Shown: in pieces, positions 41,237 to 50,737 of the stretch
Numbering within the stretch: position 1 is the stretch's first letter
Layout of the letters: each line of letters opens with the position of its first letter
From: Gemmatimonadota bacterium
GTDB taxonomy: Bacteria > Gemmatimonadota > Gemmatimonadetes > Longimicrobiales > Gaopeijiaceae
DNA length: 64,000 bases
NCBI GenBank assembly: GCA_041390105.1
Contig: JAWKQO010000001.1
Span: forward strand, 1,242,001 to 1,306,000
Direction: 5' to 3'
The notes under the pieces: model-generated
Seen by the model: the letters and a program-made list of their open reading frames with translations, nothing else
Databases searched by the model: none
What the model was told of the DNA's origin: nothing
Translations under genes and position numbers: made by a program

Positions 41237-44227
41237 TCAAAACGCCGTACCGACTCGCACGTACATCCGGGCGCCGTCCCCCTCCACCAGTGGAACGCCC
41301 ACCCCGCTTCGGATCCGCAACGTGGAGTCCCACAGCGGTAGCCAGTCCGAGACGAGCTCGACCCCGGTAGAATAGAGCGTGGCCTGGCGCGGGTTCGCGA
41401 ACGGCGCTTCGGAGGGGCCCCACGCGTTTCCAGCATCGAAGAAAAGCGATGCGCTCACCCGGTCCAGGAACAGCGGCCAGGCGCCCAGTCCGCGCCGCAC
41501 CTCGACGAGCGGCACTCGATACTCGAGAGACGTGCTCCAAGCACGGCTTCCCGTACGAACGCCCGCAGCGTATCCGCGTAGCGGAAAGAGTCGTGGTCGG
41601 CCGCCGAAGAGCTCGAACCCACTGACAGACTCCAGCGTCCCTGCTGCATCACCGACGTCGAAGTGCCCGTCGTCCGCTCCCGGGCCGTCCGCCCAACCGC
41701 CGGCGGCCTGAACCGCGAGCACGTGGTTCCCCCACCCCGGCGCCCGCAGCCCCTTGTACGCGCGCATCCGCCCGATCAACTCGTCGAAGCTCCCGTCCAC
41801 GCCCGGCTGGTCGCTCAGCGAGTCTGCGAGTGACGTCGCCTGTCGCCGCCGCGCACGCACCAGGCCCGTAACGCCCTCTTCTGCGCTGGGAGAGAACGCG
41901 AACCCACGCGCGGTGGACGCGACCAGCGTCGCGCTACCTTCGAGGAAGGTCTGCTCCGGCGAGCGTAGCCGGAACTCCTCGGTGGGCTCCAACGACTCGT
42001 TCAGGAGTACGCGCTGCTGCTGTACCCAGCCGGCACTCAGCGTCAGCGCTCGCACGGAGCGCCACCGTCGCTGCTCGATCTCGGCTGAGACGTCCGCCCG
42101 ACGCTCACGCTCCACGGTAAACAACGTGGCCCGGGTCGAGTCGCTCCTGAGCGCGGACAACCGGCCGGCGTCGTACGTCTGGCTGACGCCCAGGCCGAGC
42201 ACCGGCACCCCCAATCCGCGGAAGCTGTAGGTGAAGGCTCCTTCCCAGCGACTCTCCTGCGTCTGCAGTCGGGCCGCGGCAGCCCAGGAGTGCCGCCCGA
42301 CCACGTCGCCCCCCCCCGTTTGCACCCCGTAGCCCGCACCCAATGCGCGAGTGCCACCCAGGGTCAGCGGTGCGCCGTACCATGGCTCCCAGTAGTGGGG
42401 CCAGGCGCTGGACAGCGCGCGATAGGGTCCCACGGGTTCGGCTGCGTGATCCCCGTACGCCTGGGCGGCCGCCCGCCCGTCGCCGTAGCGCACCCCCAGG
42501 GAAGCCAGGGAAGCATCCTCGGGTGCGAACGCCGTCCGTTCGATTCGCCAACCGTCGGCGTGGTAGGCGGACACGTACAACCATTGGCCATCCGGAGCCA
42601 GGCCCGGGTACCGGAACCCACCCGCCGTATGCGTCATCCGCAGGGGAGACCCCACCTGTCCCGTCGCGGGATCGAAGGTCGCCGCGACGATGTTGGGAAT
42701 GCCCGTCCGGTCGCTCGCCCACACCAGCCAGCGACCATCCGCGCTCCAGGTGGGTGCGTCGTCGCGGGCACGATCGTTGGTCGCCTCGGCCACCACGCGC
42801 CCGTCGCCATCCATGACCACCACGTCGAGGCGGGCACCGGGCAGCCAACGACCTGCGGCCAGCCAGCGACCATCGGGAGAGAAGCGTGGCTCGGTCCAGA
42901 GCTCGTCCGGCCCGGCGGCCGAGAGTGGGGTGACCGTGCCGGTGCTACGGTCCACCCGTACCAGCCGGTTGCCCCCTTCCCCCTCCTGCACCGCAACGAT
43001 GGTGCGGCCATCGGGATGCACGGTCGGATGGCTGAGGCGTGCCCCGTGCGTGATCCGGCGGACCCGGCGGTCCTGGCTCACCTCGTACAGGTCGGCCCGG
43101 ATGCGGTACGGATCGACGTACTCGAGCTGCGAGAAGACAACGGCCCCGTCCGGAGCCCATGACAGCGTGGCGATCCCGTTGGTCCGCGTGAGGGACTCCT
43201 CAGACCCCCGCTCGAGATCGACGCGGCGAAGCTGCGAATCGCTACGCCCGTCGGAGCGCGCATACACCAGCCAGCGTCCGTCGGGAGACACTCTCGGGGA
43301 GTAGGATTGCCGCCGGCTCTCGCCCACCGCCTCCATCTCGCTGAAGGGGCCCTCGGCGCGCAGGCGCTCGACCAGCGACTCCGCCTCCGAGCGGGTCGTA
43401 TCCCGCCACTCCTGCCAGACTTGGGCGAGAGGCGCGTCGAAGGCGCTGCTCCCGGCTGCGTTCAGCCGGAAGGGAATGACCTGTCGGGCGGCAGCCTCCA
43501 CGAACTCGGGGATCGCCTCCGCGCCATAGCGCTCCACAACGTGATCGAAGAACCGCGACCCGTAGACGTAGGGGCGGTCGCCGCCGGGCCAATTGGGGGA
43601 GGTCCCCGAGGCGCGGTCCAACGACTCCAACGCACCCTCCAACGCCGCCACGCGGATGAGCATCTCGTGCTCCGTCCCGTGCACACGCCCGGCGTCCGTC
43701 AGCGTGGACTCATAGAGCGTGGGGATCCCTTCGATGACCCACTGGGGTTGGGAGCGTCCCGGGAAGAACGGCCACGCTCCCGGATAGCGGCCGACCACCG
43801 ACCGCAGGAGGCGCCCGAGCCAACCGGCCCGATCGAGATGGAAGACGTGCGCGAGCTCGTGAGCGATGACCAGCTCCATCCAGTCGTCGAAGTACTGGAG
43901 CGTCTCGACGTCGACCGGCGGTCGGGCGTAGATCGTGATTCGCTTCCAGGGAGTGACGTTGGCGAAGCCGTTGGAGATGTCGACGTGATCCGTCACCACC
44001 AGATCGGTCCGCCCTTCCGGCGCCCACCCCAGGAGGCCCGTCAGGCCGAGCTGAGCACGCTCGGCGCGGTCGGCCGCTCGGCGCGCAAGGGCTTCGAGCG
44101 GGGCTGGGAAGCTGACCCGGAAGTGCGGGGTGTCGATCGATCTCCAGGGCTCGTCCGGTGCCTGGCCCAGCAGCAGACGCGGACCACACAGCACCAACGT
44201 GGCCAAACCGCACAAGCCCACCCCCAC
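41237..44227 (-). CDS. gluzincin + PD40 propeller + outer-membrane barrel fusion
   Basis: 996 residues from GTG 44227. Signal peptide (LCGLATLVLCGPRLLLGQA). Residues ~30-270: metallopeptidase-like region with HELAHVFHLDR (His123, Glu124, His127) and WVIEGIPTLYES, possibly giving the third ligand Glu, as in MA-clan gluzincins. Residues ~290-575: TolB/PD40-type propeller with repeated SPDGRWL blades. Residues ~600-996: strands of an outer-membrane barrel (surface-antigen type) ending in Phe, with RGYAAGVRTGSRAWSTSLEYR. An in-frame ATG at 44338 would overlap the divergent gene at 44325, so the later start is preferred. Role unknown. Confidence 0.8.
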   Translation of the reverse strand: MGVGLCGLATLVLCGPRLLLGQAPDEPWRSIDTPHFRVSFPAPLEALARRAADRAERAQLGLTGLLGWAPEGRTDLVVTDHVDISNGFANVTPWKRITIYARPPVDVETLQYFDDWMELVIAHELAHVFHLDRAGWLGRLLRSVVGRYPGAWPFFPGRSQPQWVIEGIPTLYESTLTDAGRVHGTEHEMLIRVAALEGALESLDRASGTSPNWPGGDRPYVYGSRFFDHVVERYGAEAIPEFVEAAARQVIPFRLNAAGSSAFDAPLAQVWQEWRDTTRSEAESLVERLRAEGPFSEMEAVGESRRQSYSPRVSPDGRWLVYARSDGRSDSQLRRVDLERGSEESLTRTNGIATLSWAPDGAVVFSQLEYVDPYRIRADLYEVSQDRRVRRITHGARLSHPTVHPDGRTIVAVQEGEGGNRLVRVDRSTGTVTPLSAAGPDELWTEPRFSPDGRWLAAGRWLPGARLDVVVMDGDGRVVAEATNDRARDDAPTWSADGRWLVWASDRTGIPNIVAATFDPATGQVGSPLRMTHTAGGFRYPGLAPDGQWLYVSAYHADGWRIERTAFAPEDASLASLGVRYGDGRAAAQAYGDHAAEPVGPYRALSSAWPHYWEPWYGAPLTLGGTRALGAGYGVQTGGGDVVGRHSWAAAARLQTQESRWEGAFTYSFRGLGVPVLGLGVSQTYDAGRLSALRSDSTRATLFTVERERRADVSAEIEQRRWRSVRALTLSAGWVQQQRVLLNESLEPTEEFRLRSPEQTFLEGSATLVASTARGFAFSPSAEEGVTGLVRARRRQATSLADSLSDQPGVDGSFDELIGRMRAYKGLRAPGWGNHVLAVQAAGGWADGPGADDGHFDVGDAAGTLESVSGFELFGGRPRLFPLRGYAAGVRTGSRAWSTSLEYRVPLVEVRRGLGAWPLFLDRVSASLFFDAGNAWGPSEAPFANPRQATLYSTGVELVSDWLPLWDSTLRIRSGVGVPLVEGDGARMYVRVGTAF

Positions 44228-44324
44228 CCGCTGGGCCCGCAGCGAGCGCCGCGGGGTCGCACCGGACCGCCTTGTCAAACGGGCGACGCTACGCGAGGCT
44301 AGGCCGTCGCCCGCCCGGAGACCG

Positions 44325-44951
44325 ATGTCCGATTCCATCTGGTTTCGCCTTGGCTATGCCCTGGAGCGCGCCCGCGGAAGCGGACCGCCTCGTCGCCTGC
44401 GCGCGCTCACGGAGCGAGACGAGCGTAGGTCCCCGCAAGCTAGACGGCCGAGGGACCAGGCGGGAGGCGGCGAAACCGCGGCGTGGGCCAGGGATCTCGG
44501 GCTGGAGCTGCTGGCACGGGCCGGAGCGGATCGCAGGCGCCCGGATCTGCGCGCGGCGCTGGCCGGTGCGCTGGCGGCCGGAACCGCCCAGGTCGTGCGT
44601 GCTCTGATGGTCGGTGATCCGCTCGACGGCGATGAGCTGAAGGACGACGCGTTGCGGGGAGCGGCCGTCGGGATGATCTACGGGGCCTTCATCGATCCCT
44701 GGTTGCCCGGCCCGCTCTGGGTCCGAGGCGGCATCCTCGGACTCGCCAGCTACACCACGCGTCCCCTGGGCGGGCTGACGCGCGTGCTGGGTCCCCTGAG
44801 CCCCCATCGACGCCTCCCCGTCGGCGCCGCGCTCTTCGACGTGGACCGGCCCGAGCCCGACACGATCTGGGAGCACGTGCTCTTCGGCGTCGCGCTCGCC
44901 GCGTTCTATCGATCGAGCCGCGACAGGAGCGGGATCTCCAGCGAGGAGTGA
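44325..44951 (+). CDS. conserved-looking hypothetical membrane-associated protein
   Basis: 208 residues. GGAG five nt before ATG 44325. An Arg-rich N-terminus (1-70) is followed by alternating hydrophobic stretches (LRAALAGALAAGTAQVV, ALRGAAVGMIYGAFI, LGLASYTT, HVLFGVALAAFY), perhaps two to four short membrane helices with a GxxxG character. No family recognised. The last 46 nt overlap the end of the opposite glycosyltransferase gene. Confidence 0.65.
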   Translation: MSDSIWFRLGYALERARGSGPPRRLRALTERDERRSPQARRPRDQAGGGETAAWARDLGLELLARAGADRRRPDLRAALAGALAAGTAQVVRALMVGDPLDGDELKDDALRGAAVGMIYGAFIDPWLPGPLWVRGGILGLASYTTRPLGGLTRVLGPLSPHRRLPVGAALFDVDRPEPDTIWEHVLFGVALAAFYRSSRDRSGISSEE

Positions 44952-46645
44952 GGGGGCACCGTCGGTGCGTCCGGCCGGCGATAGTCGGCCGGACAGAGCC
45001 GTACCGTCAGGTTGGTGACGCCCTCTTGCGTCTGGACGGTCCCCGGGCGCCCTCGGCGCTCGACGGGTTGCACTCCCAGCAGCTGGGTCTGGATGCCCTG
45101 CTGATCTCCGCCGAAGCCGACCAGCGCGCAAAACGCTCCCGGGCGCTGGTGAACCGACGGGATCATGTACAGACCACCGAGGTTGTCGAGGTAGTCGATC
45201 AGCGCATAGCGGGCCCCGGCCGCGTCCGCAGCGGCCAACAGCGTATCCGCCGACTCGACCAGCGGATAGGTGCGTGACTTGATTTCGCTCAACACGTAGA
45301 AGATGCGCGGCTTGCGGGTCAACACCACCGACCCCTCCGGCAGTCCCACCGACGCCCAGCGGGCCGCCGTCACGAATTCGCGCATGCGCGGTTGATAGCA
45401 CCCATAGGCTCCGCCTTCCGCGACGCGGTCCCGACACAGCTCCGCCTGCGCCACGTAGGTACGCCACGCCTGCTGGGCGGGCACCCACAGCAGGAAGACC
45501 GCAAGCGCGCCCACCAGGAGCGGGGCGTATTCGTTCAGGCGGCGGGCGCCGTCGGACAGCAGCTCGGCCGCATAGAAGAGCACGAGCGCGAACAGCGGCA
45601 AGGCAAAGCGGTCCCCGGACCACACGACGGGCCACAGGAGGATCAGGCCCAGGTACAGCGGGGCGAACAGCTCCGCCACTCCGGGCCGTCGCACCCTCCT
45701 TCCCCATCCCGCCAGGGCGAGCAGCGTGAGCACCCCACCCAGCAGGGTGGTGGTGGGTCCTCGCCGACCCACCAGCCCCGCAGGGATGGCGGATCCGAAA
45801 TAGAGCTTGGTGTTCTCGATGATGCGGGTAAGCAGGTCCCCCACCCCGGCCCGTCCGAGAGAGGGATCGTAGGGGTTGACCATCCAGAACTCGGAGACGT
45901 AGCCCGGCGCTCCCGCCACGGCCGAGCGCACCATCCAGAGTGCGGCGGGGACGGCGAAGGCGGCCGCAAAGGCACCCAGTGCCCGCCAGCGCCGCCCCCA
46001 GGCCAACCAAAGCGCGATCGCCGCCACCAGCGGCAGGCCCGCGGACCGTGTGAAATAGGCGAGGATGGATGCTACGACCCCCAGCGCCATCCAGCGCCCG
46101 GACGGTCCTTCCGGCGGATCGGCGCCCTCCCCACCCGGCCCGGGGTCCAGCCCGCCCGCCGTCTCCCGACGTGGAGGCTCGAAGGCCGTCAGGCCCGCGA
46201 GCGTGAGCACCAGGAAGAGCGGGTCGGAAAGCACCCACTGACTGGAATAGACGAACGAATCGGACCAGGCCAGCACGAACGCCACGCCCAATCCCATCCA
46301 CCAACTGCGCCGGCGCCACGCCCAGAGGTAGGCGAGCCCCACCGCCAACACCGTAAACACCGCGCTCGACGCCTTGAGCGCTGTCCAGGTGCGCGCGCCC
46401 AGCGCGATCATCCCCGCGAGCAGCAACGGGAAGCCGGGCGGATACTTCGTATGTGCCGGCTCGCCCGGCTCCCACAACTCTACGTAGGCGTGTCGGTCCA
46501 GGAGGGAATAGGCCAGAGCCACGTAGCCCGCGTTGTCCCCACCGGAGTGGGGCGACGGGTTGGCGGCCTTCACCACCAGCACGGCTTCGAGCAGCATGAC
46601 CAGAGCGAGCCCGGCCCATCCGATCCAGGGTGGCAACGCGCGCAT
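44906..46645 (-). CDS. GT39-like polytopic glycosyltransferase
   Basis: 579 residues, about eleven helices. GGDNAGYVALAYSLL (~36-50) in the first loop carries the acidic residue of GT-C enzymes, and HTKYPPGFPLLLAG (~65-78) the Y/F-PPGxP motif. A C-terminal periplasmic domain of about 170 residues follows. Donor is likely a polyprenyl-phosphate sugar. Its ATG shares one base with the anmK stop (TGATG), tying it to cell-wall recycling genes at least in expression. Confidence 0.78.
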   Translation of the reverse strand: MRALPPWIGWAGLALVMLLEAVLVVKAANPSPHSGGDNAGYVALAYSLLDRHAYVELWEPGEPAHTKYPPGFPLLLAGMIALGARTWTALKASSAVFTVLAVGLAYLWAWRRRSWWMGLGVAFVLAWSDSFVYSSQWVLSDPLFLVLTLAGLTAFEPPRRETAGGLDPGPGGEGADPPEGPSGRWMALGVVASILAYFTRSAGLPLVAAIALWLAWGRRWRALGAFAAAFAVPAALWMVRSAVAGAPGYVSEFWMVNPYDPSLGRAGVGDLLTRIIENTKLYFGSAIPAGLVGRRGPTTTLLGGVLTLLALAGWGRRVRRPGVAELFAPLYLGLILLWPVVWSGDRFALPLFALVLFYAAELLSDGARRLNEYAPLLVGALAVFLLWVPAQQAWRTYVAQAELCRDRVAEGGAYGCYQPRMREFVTAARWASVGLPEGSVVLTRKPRIFYVLSEIKSRTYPLVESADTLLAAADAAGARYALIDYLDNLGGLYMIPSVHQRPGAFCALVGFGGDQQGIQTQLLGVQPVERRGRPGTVQTQEGVTNLTVRLCPADYRRPDAPTVPPHSSLEIPLLSRLDR

Positions 46646-47802
46646 CAGGCGAGCCCCTTTCCGGGCGTGTACGACCCCAGGAGACGGGGACCGGCGGCGC
46701 CCGTCGCGCCCACCTCGTTGCCCGCCACCGCGTTCTGGAACGCCCAGGCCAGGAGTGCGAAGCCCACGGCTTCCCGCGCATCCACATCCATCCCGATCGC
46801 GCCTCCCCCGACCACCGGGACCGGCGCCAACTCGCTCGCGATCATGCCAGCCAACACGGGGTTCCGCGCTCCGCCTCCGACCAGCACCACGTCCGTCACG
46901 CCTCGCGGTAGCACCCAGCGGCGGTAGGCGTCGCCGATGCTCCTGGCCGTGAAGGCCGTGAGGGTCGCGATCAGATCCGCCCAGCCCTGCGCGTCTGCCG
47001 GTGCTCTGCGGTCCGCCAGGGCCCGGACGTAGGGCCTACCGAACACCTCGCGCCCCGTGGACCGGGGTGGCGGGGTCCGGAAGAATGGATGATCCATCAG
47101 TTCGCTCAACAGCTCCACATCGACGTGACCGGCTGCCGCGCGGCCGCCGTCGCGATCGTAGGTCTCGGCGCCCGAGGTGGCGAGCTCGACCGCGGCGTCG
47201 ATGAGCGCGTTGGCGGGGCCGGTGTCGAAGGCCAGCAGCTCATGACGCGCCCCGCGCCGGGGCGGAACCCAGGTGACGTTGCCCATCCCCCCGAGGTTCT
47301 GCACCGCGCGGCCCTCGGTCGGATGTGCGAGGAGCAGTCGGTCGGCGAAGCATACCAGCGGCGCCCCGTGCCCCCCGGCCGCCACGTCGCGGGCCCGCAG
47401 GTCGGAGACGACGGGAATCCCCGTGCGCTCGGCGATGGTGGCGGGATCTCCCAACTGCAGGGTAGCCCCCCGTCGGCGTGCGCTCGGGGGCTCGTGCCAG
47501 AGCGTCTGCCCGTGCGAGCCGATCGCGGCCACTGCGCCCGGCGGGGTATCGGTCTCCGCGAGCAACTGCAAGGCGGCGTCGGCGAAGGCCTCGCCGAGGT
47601 CCGCGTGCACAAGGCACAGATCCCGAGCGCTGCCCGCCTCGATCAGCCCCGCCAGGCGAGCCCGCTCCTCACCGGTGAAGGGCCGCGAGCGGAAGGCGAG
47701 CAAGCTCCAGACGACGCCGTTCAAGGGGTCGCCTTCGATTTCCACGAGCGCCGCGTCGATTCCGTCGAGAGACGTGCCGCTCATCAGTCCCAGGTATTTC
47801 AT
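46645..47802 (-). CDS. anmK: 1,6-anhydro-N-acetylmuramic acid kinase
   Basis: Phosphorylates and opens anhydro-MurNAc to MurNAc-6-P in peptidoglycan recycling. 385 residues. MSGTSLDGIDAALVE at the N-terminus (nucleotide loop), SHGQTLWHEP, NLGGMGNVTW, AFDTGPANALID (catalytic Asp) and VLVGGGARNP. ATG overlaps the murQ stop by 4 nt; the two encode consecutive steps. Confidence 0.96.
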   Translation of the reverse strand: MKYLGLMSGTSLDGIDAALVEIEGDPLNGVVWSLLAFRSRPFTGEERARLAGLIEAGSARDLCLVHADLGEAFADAALQLLAETDTPPGAVAAIGSHGQTLWHEPPSARRRGATLQLGDPATIAERTGIPVVSDLRARDVAAGGHGAPLVCFADRLLLAHPTEGRAVQNLGGMGNVTWVPPRRGARHELLAFDTGPANALIDAAVELATSGAETYDRDGGRAAAGHVDVELLSELMDHPFFRTPPPRSTGREVFGRPYVRALADRRAPADAQGWADLIATLTAFTARSIGDAYRRWVLPRGVTDVVLVGGGARNPVLAGMIASELAPVPVVGGGAIGMDVDAREAVGFALLAWAFQNAVAGNEVGATGAAGPRLLGSYTPGKGLA

Positions 47803-48710
47803 GGCTGCGTCCCCGCTGCCCCGGCGCTCGCGCGGCTGATACTTCCCTGCGCCCCCTGCAGCCGACTCTCGGCCTCCTGGCGCGAGGTTCCCAGCCTGGC
47901 CATCACGATCGCCGTCTTGACGCGTCCGTCCGCATCCGACAGGAGCCGGCGGGCGACCTCGCGCTCCAGTCCCAACGTCGACATGAGGATCCGTTCCCCA
48001 CGATCCTGGAGCTTCTGACAGGTGACCTGAAGGTCCACCATCAGATTGCCCCAGACCTTGCCCGCTCGGACCATGGCGGTCGTGGTGATCGTGTTGAGCA
48101 CCAACTTGGTAGCCGTGCCCGCTTTCATCCGTGTGGATCCGGTCACGACCTCCGGGCCCACCAGGGCCGCGATCACCACGTCGTGCCTCTGGCGCAGCTC
48201 TTCACCGGGAGGGGTGCAGAGCAGGAACCCGGTGCGAGCTCCACGCTCCCGCGCCCGGGCCAGGGCGCCGTGGACGAACGGGGTCGTGCCCGAGGTGGCG
48301 ATTCCAAGAACGAAGTCGGCCGGCCCCACCGCACGCTCGTCCATCGCCCGCGCCCCTTCCTCCGGATGGTCCTCGGCTCCTTCCTGGGCACGGACCAGCG
48401 CCTCGTAGCCGCCCGCGATCACGCCCTGGACGAGCGACGGGTCGGTGCCATAGGTCGGTGGCATCTCCGCAGCGTCCAGCACCCCCAAACGTCCGGAGGT
48501 ACCCGCTCCCACGTAGAGGAGACGCCCTCCCCGTCGAAAGGCGTCGAGCGCCAGGTCCGCCGCCCGTGCGATCGCCTCCCGCTCCTTCCCGACCGCCTCG
48601 GCCACGGTGCGGTCCTCGGCGTTGATGAGGTCCACGATCGCGAGCGTGTCCAGCTCGTCGAGATGAGCGGATGCGGGGTTCTGCTTTTCGGTGAGGCGTT
48701 CGTCGAGCAT
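47799..48710 (-). CDS. murQ: N-acetylmuramic acid 6-phosphate etherase
   Basis: Removes the lactyl ether from MurNAc-6-P, giving GlcNAc-6-P and lactate. 303 residues with SIS fold. LYVGAGTSGRLGVLDAAE, GIATSGTTPFV (phosphate loop), GPEVVTGSTRMKAGTATK (catalytic Glu region) and KTAIVMARLG. ATG 48710 is in line with the family start (ERLTEKQNP). First gene of murQ-anmK-GT39; no murP importer seen, as expected for recycling rather than uptake. Confidence 0.96.
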   Translation of the reverse strand: MLDERLTEKQNPASAHLDELDTLAIVDLINAEDRTVAEAVGKEREAIARAADLALDAFRRGGRLLYVGAGTSGRLGVLDAAEMPPTYGTDPSLVQGVIAGGYEALVRAQEGAEDHPEEGARAMDERAVGPADFVLGIATSGTTPFVHGALARARERGARTGFLLCTPPGEELRQRHDVVIAALVGPEVVTGSTRMKAGTATKLVLNTITTTAMVRAGKVWGNLMVDLQVTCQKLQDRGERILMSTLGLEREVARRLLSDADGRVKTAIVMARLGTSRQEAESRLQGAQGSISRASAGAAGTQP

Positions 48711-48919
48711 CGAGTCCAATCGGGTGAGGGCCCTGGGGCGGCTGCCCCGGCCTCCTGGGGAAGCTCTGCGCGCTGAGGCACTCCGCGTCGGGAAGCGCCC
48801 CAGCCCCCCTAGAGTAAAGGCAGGGGGGGACCGGGGCACGTCCCTGGCCCCGTCGCGTTGCGCAATGCCTCCGGCGCCCCCTATCTCCAGGCTCGATCCG
48901 ATCGACCTGGAGGTCCGCC

Positions 48920-50719
48920 ATGTCCAGCGCTGCCCGTTCCTTGGCCTCGCGGCGACGGGGTCCCGTGCTCCTGCTCGTCACAGGCCTCGCCACGCTTGCG
49001 GCCTGCTCCGGGGGTGAGCCCGCTTCAACGCCCTGGGCCTTTCCGACCGGGTGGATGTACAGCGCCAGCGTGGAACCGGTGACGGCCGACAGCGGCATGG
49101 TCGTCTCCACCGACTCGATCGCCTCCACCGTCGGCATCGCCATCCTCAAGGCGGGAGGGAACGCCGTCGATGCGGCCGTCGCGACCGGTTTCGCACTCGC
49201 CGTCGTCAACCCGGAAGCGGGCAACATCGGGGGCGGCGGATTCATGGTCGTCCGTCTCGCCGACGGGGAGAGCTACGCGCTGGACTACCGCGAGAAGGCC
49301 CCCGCCGCGGCCACGCGCGACATGTATCTGGATGAGCACGGCAACCTCACGGACAAGTCGGTCGTCGGTCACCTGGCCGCGGGCGTACCGGGCTCCGTGT
49401 CCGGCCTCTGGGCAGCGCACCAGCGCTTCGGCGTCCTGCCCTGGGCAGACGTGGTGCAGCCGGCCATCGACCTGGCGGACGGGTTCCCCCTGCACGCCCG
49501 CCTCGCCGGAGGGCTGACCTTCAGCCGCGAGGCCCTGGCCCGCTTTCCGTCCACTGCGGCGCAGTTCCTACCGGGCGGGGAAGCGCCCGCCCTGGGGGCC
49601 CGCTTCGCCCAGCCTGACCTGGCCCGCACGCTGACGCGCATCCGGGACGAGGGACCCGACGGCTTCTACCGGGGAGAAACCGCCGATCTGATCGTGGCGG
49701 AGATGCGCCGCGGCGGAGGAATCATCACACACGCGGATCTGGAGGCGTACACGCCGGCCTGGAGGGACCCCATTCGCTTCACGTACCGGAACCATACCCT
49801 GTTGTCGATGCCTCCGTCCTCGTCGGGAGGAGCGACCATGGCGGAAATCGCCAACATGGTCGAAGCCTTCGATCTCCGCTCCATGCGGTGGCACTCGCCG
49901 GACCAGCTGCACGTGTACGTGGAAGCGGCCCGTCGTGCCTTCTCCGACCGCAACGAGTACCTGGCCGATCCCGACTTCGTGTCGATGCCACTCGACCGCA
50001 TGGTTTCCAAGGCCTACGCGCGGGAGCGTGGGGCGGACATCCAGCGCAGCCAGGCGACGCCGTCGAGCGAGGTCGGTCCGGGCCTGGGACCGTCCGAGCG
50101 GGGCGGCGAGACGACCCACTACTCGGTGGTGGATGCGCAGGGGAACGCCGTCGCGACCACGACCACGCTGAACTCGTGGTACGGCAACGGAGTGACCGTG
50201 ACCGGCGCCGGCTTCCTGCTGAACAACGAGATGGACGACTTCGCTGCCAAACCTGGAACACCCAACCAGTTCGGGCTGGTGCAAGGCGAGAACAACGCGA
50301 TCGAGCCCGGAAAGCGCATGTTGTCCGCCATGACACCGACCATCGTGCTGGACGCCCAGGGGGACCTCTTCCTGGTGACCGGAACGCCGGGAGGATCGAC
50401 GATCATCACCACGGTCTTCCAGATGATCTCCAATGTCATCGACTACGGCATGAACGTCGCCCAGGCAGTCAACGCCCCCCGTGTGCACCATCAACATCTA
50501 CCCGATGTGGTCGTCTACGAGTTCGGCGCGCTGGACGACGCGACGGTGGCGGGGCTCGAGACACTGGGCCACCGTCTGCAGGAGCGAGAGCAAGGAGAGA
50601 CAGACGCCTACTTCAGCGGGGGCGTCTCCGGTGACGTGCAGGCGATCCAGGTCGGAGCCGACGGTCGCCTGCAGGGCTGGTCGGACCCCCGTCGCGGCGG
50701 AAAAGCGGTCGGCTGGTAG
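48920..50719 (+). CDS. ggt: gamma-glutamyltransferase lipoprotein
   Basis: Cleaves or transfers the gamma-glutamyl group of glutathione and related peptides in the periplasm. 599 residues, GGAGG ten nt before ATG. Lipobox LAAC (Cys29). Large subunit: GGNAVDAAVATGFALAVVNPEAGNIGG region at ~79-104, with YREKAP. Autocleavage precedes Thr398 in GETTHYSVVD, the new N-terminal nucleophile. GTPGGSTIITTV forms the oxyanion pocket. Membrane anchoring by a lipid is less usual than soluble export. Confidence 0.95.
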   Translation: MSSAARSLASRRRGPVLLLVTGLATLAACSGGEPASTPWAFPTGWMYSASVEPVTADSGMVVSTDSIASTVGIAILKAGGNAVDAAVATGFALAVVNPEAGNIGGGGFMVVRLADGESYALDYREKAPAAATRDMYLDEHGNLTDKSVVGHLAAGVPGSVSGLWAAHQRFGVLPWADVVQPAIDLADGFPLHARLAGGLTFSREALARFPSTAAQFLPGGEAPALGARFAQPDLARTLTRIRDEGPDGFYRGETADLIVAEMRRGGGIITHADLEAYTPAWRDPIRFTYRNHTLLSMPPSSSGGATMAEIANMVEAFDLRSMRWHSPDQLHVYVEAARRAFSDRNEYLADPDFVSMPLDRMVSKAYARERGADIQRSQATPSSEVGPGLGPSERGGETTHYSVVDAQGNAVATTTTLNSWYGNGVTVTGAGFLLNNEMDDFAAKPGTPNQFGLVQGENNAIEPGKRMLSAMTPTIVLDAQGDLFLVTGTPGGSTIITTVFQMISNVIDYGMNVAQAVNAPRVHHQHLPDVVVYEFGALDDATVAGLETLGHRLQEREQGETDAYFSGGVSGDVQAIQVGADGRLQGWSDPRRGGKAVGW

Positions 50720-50737
50720 GGATCGGCGCCGCGGGGG

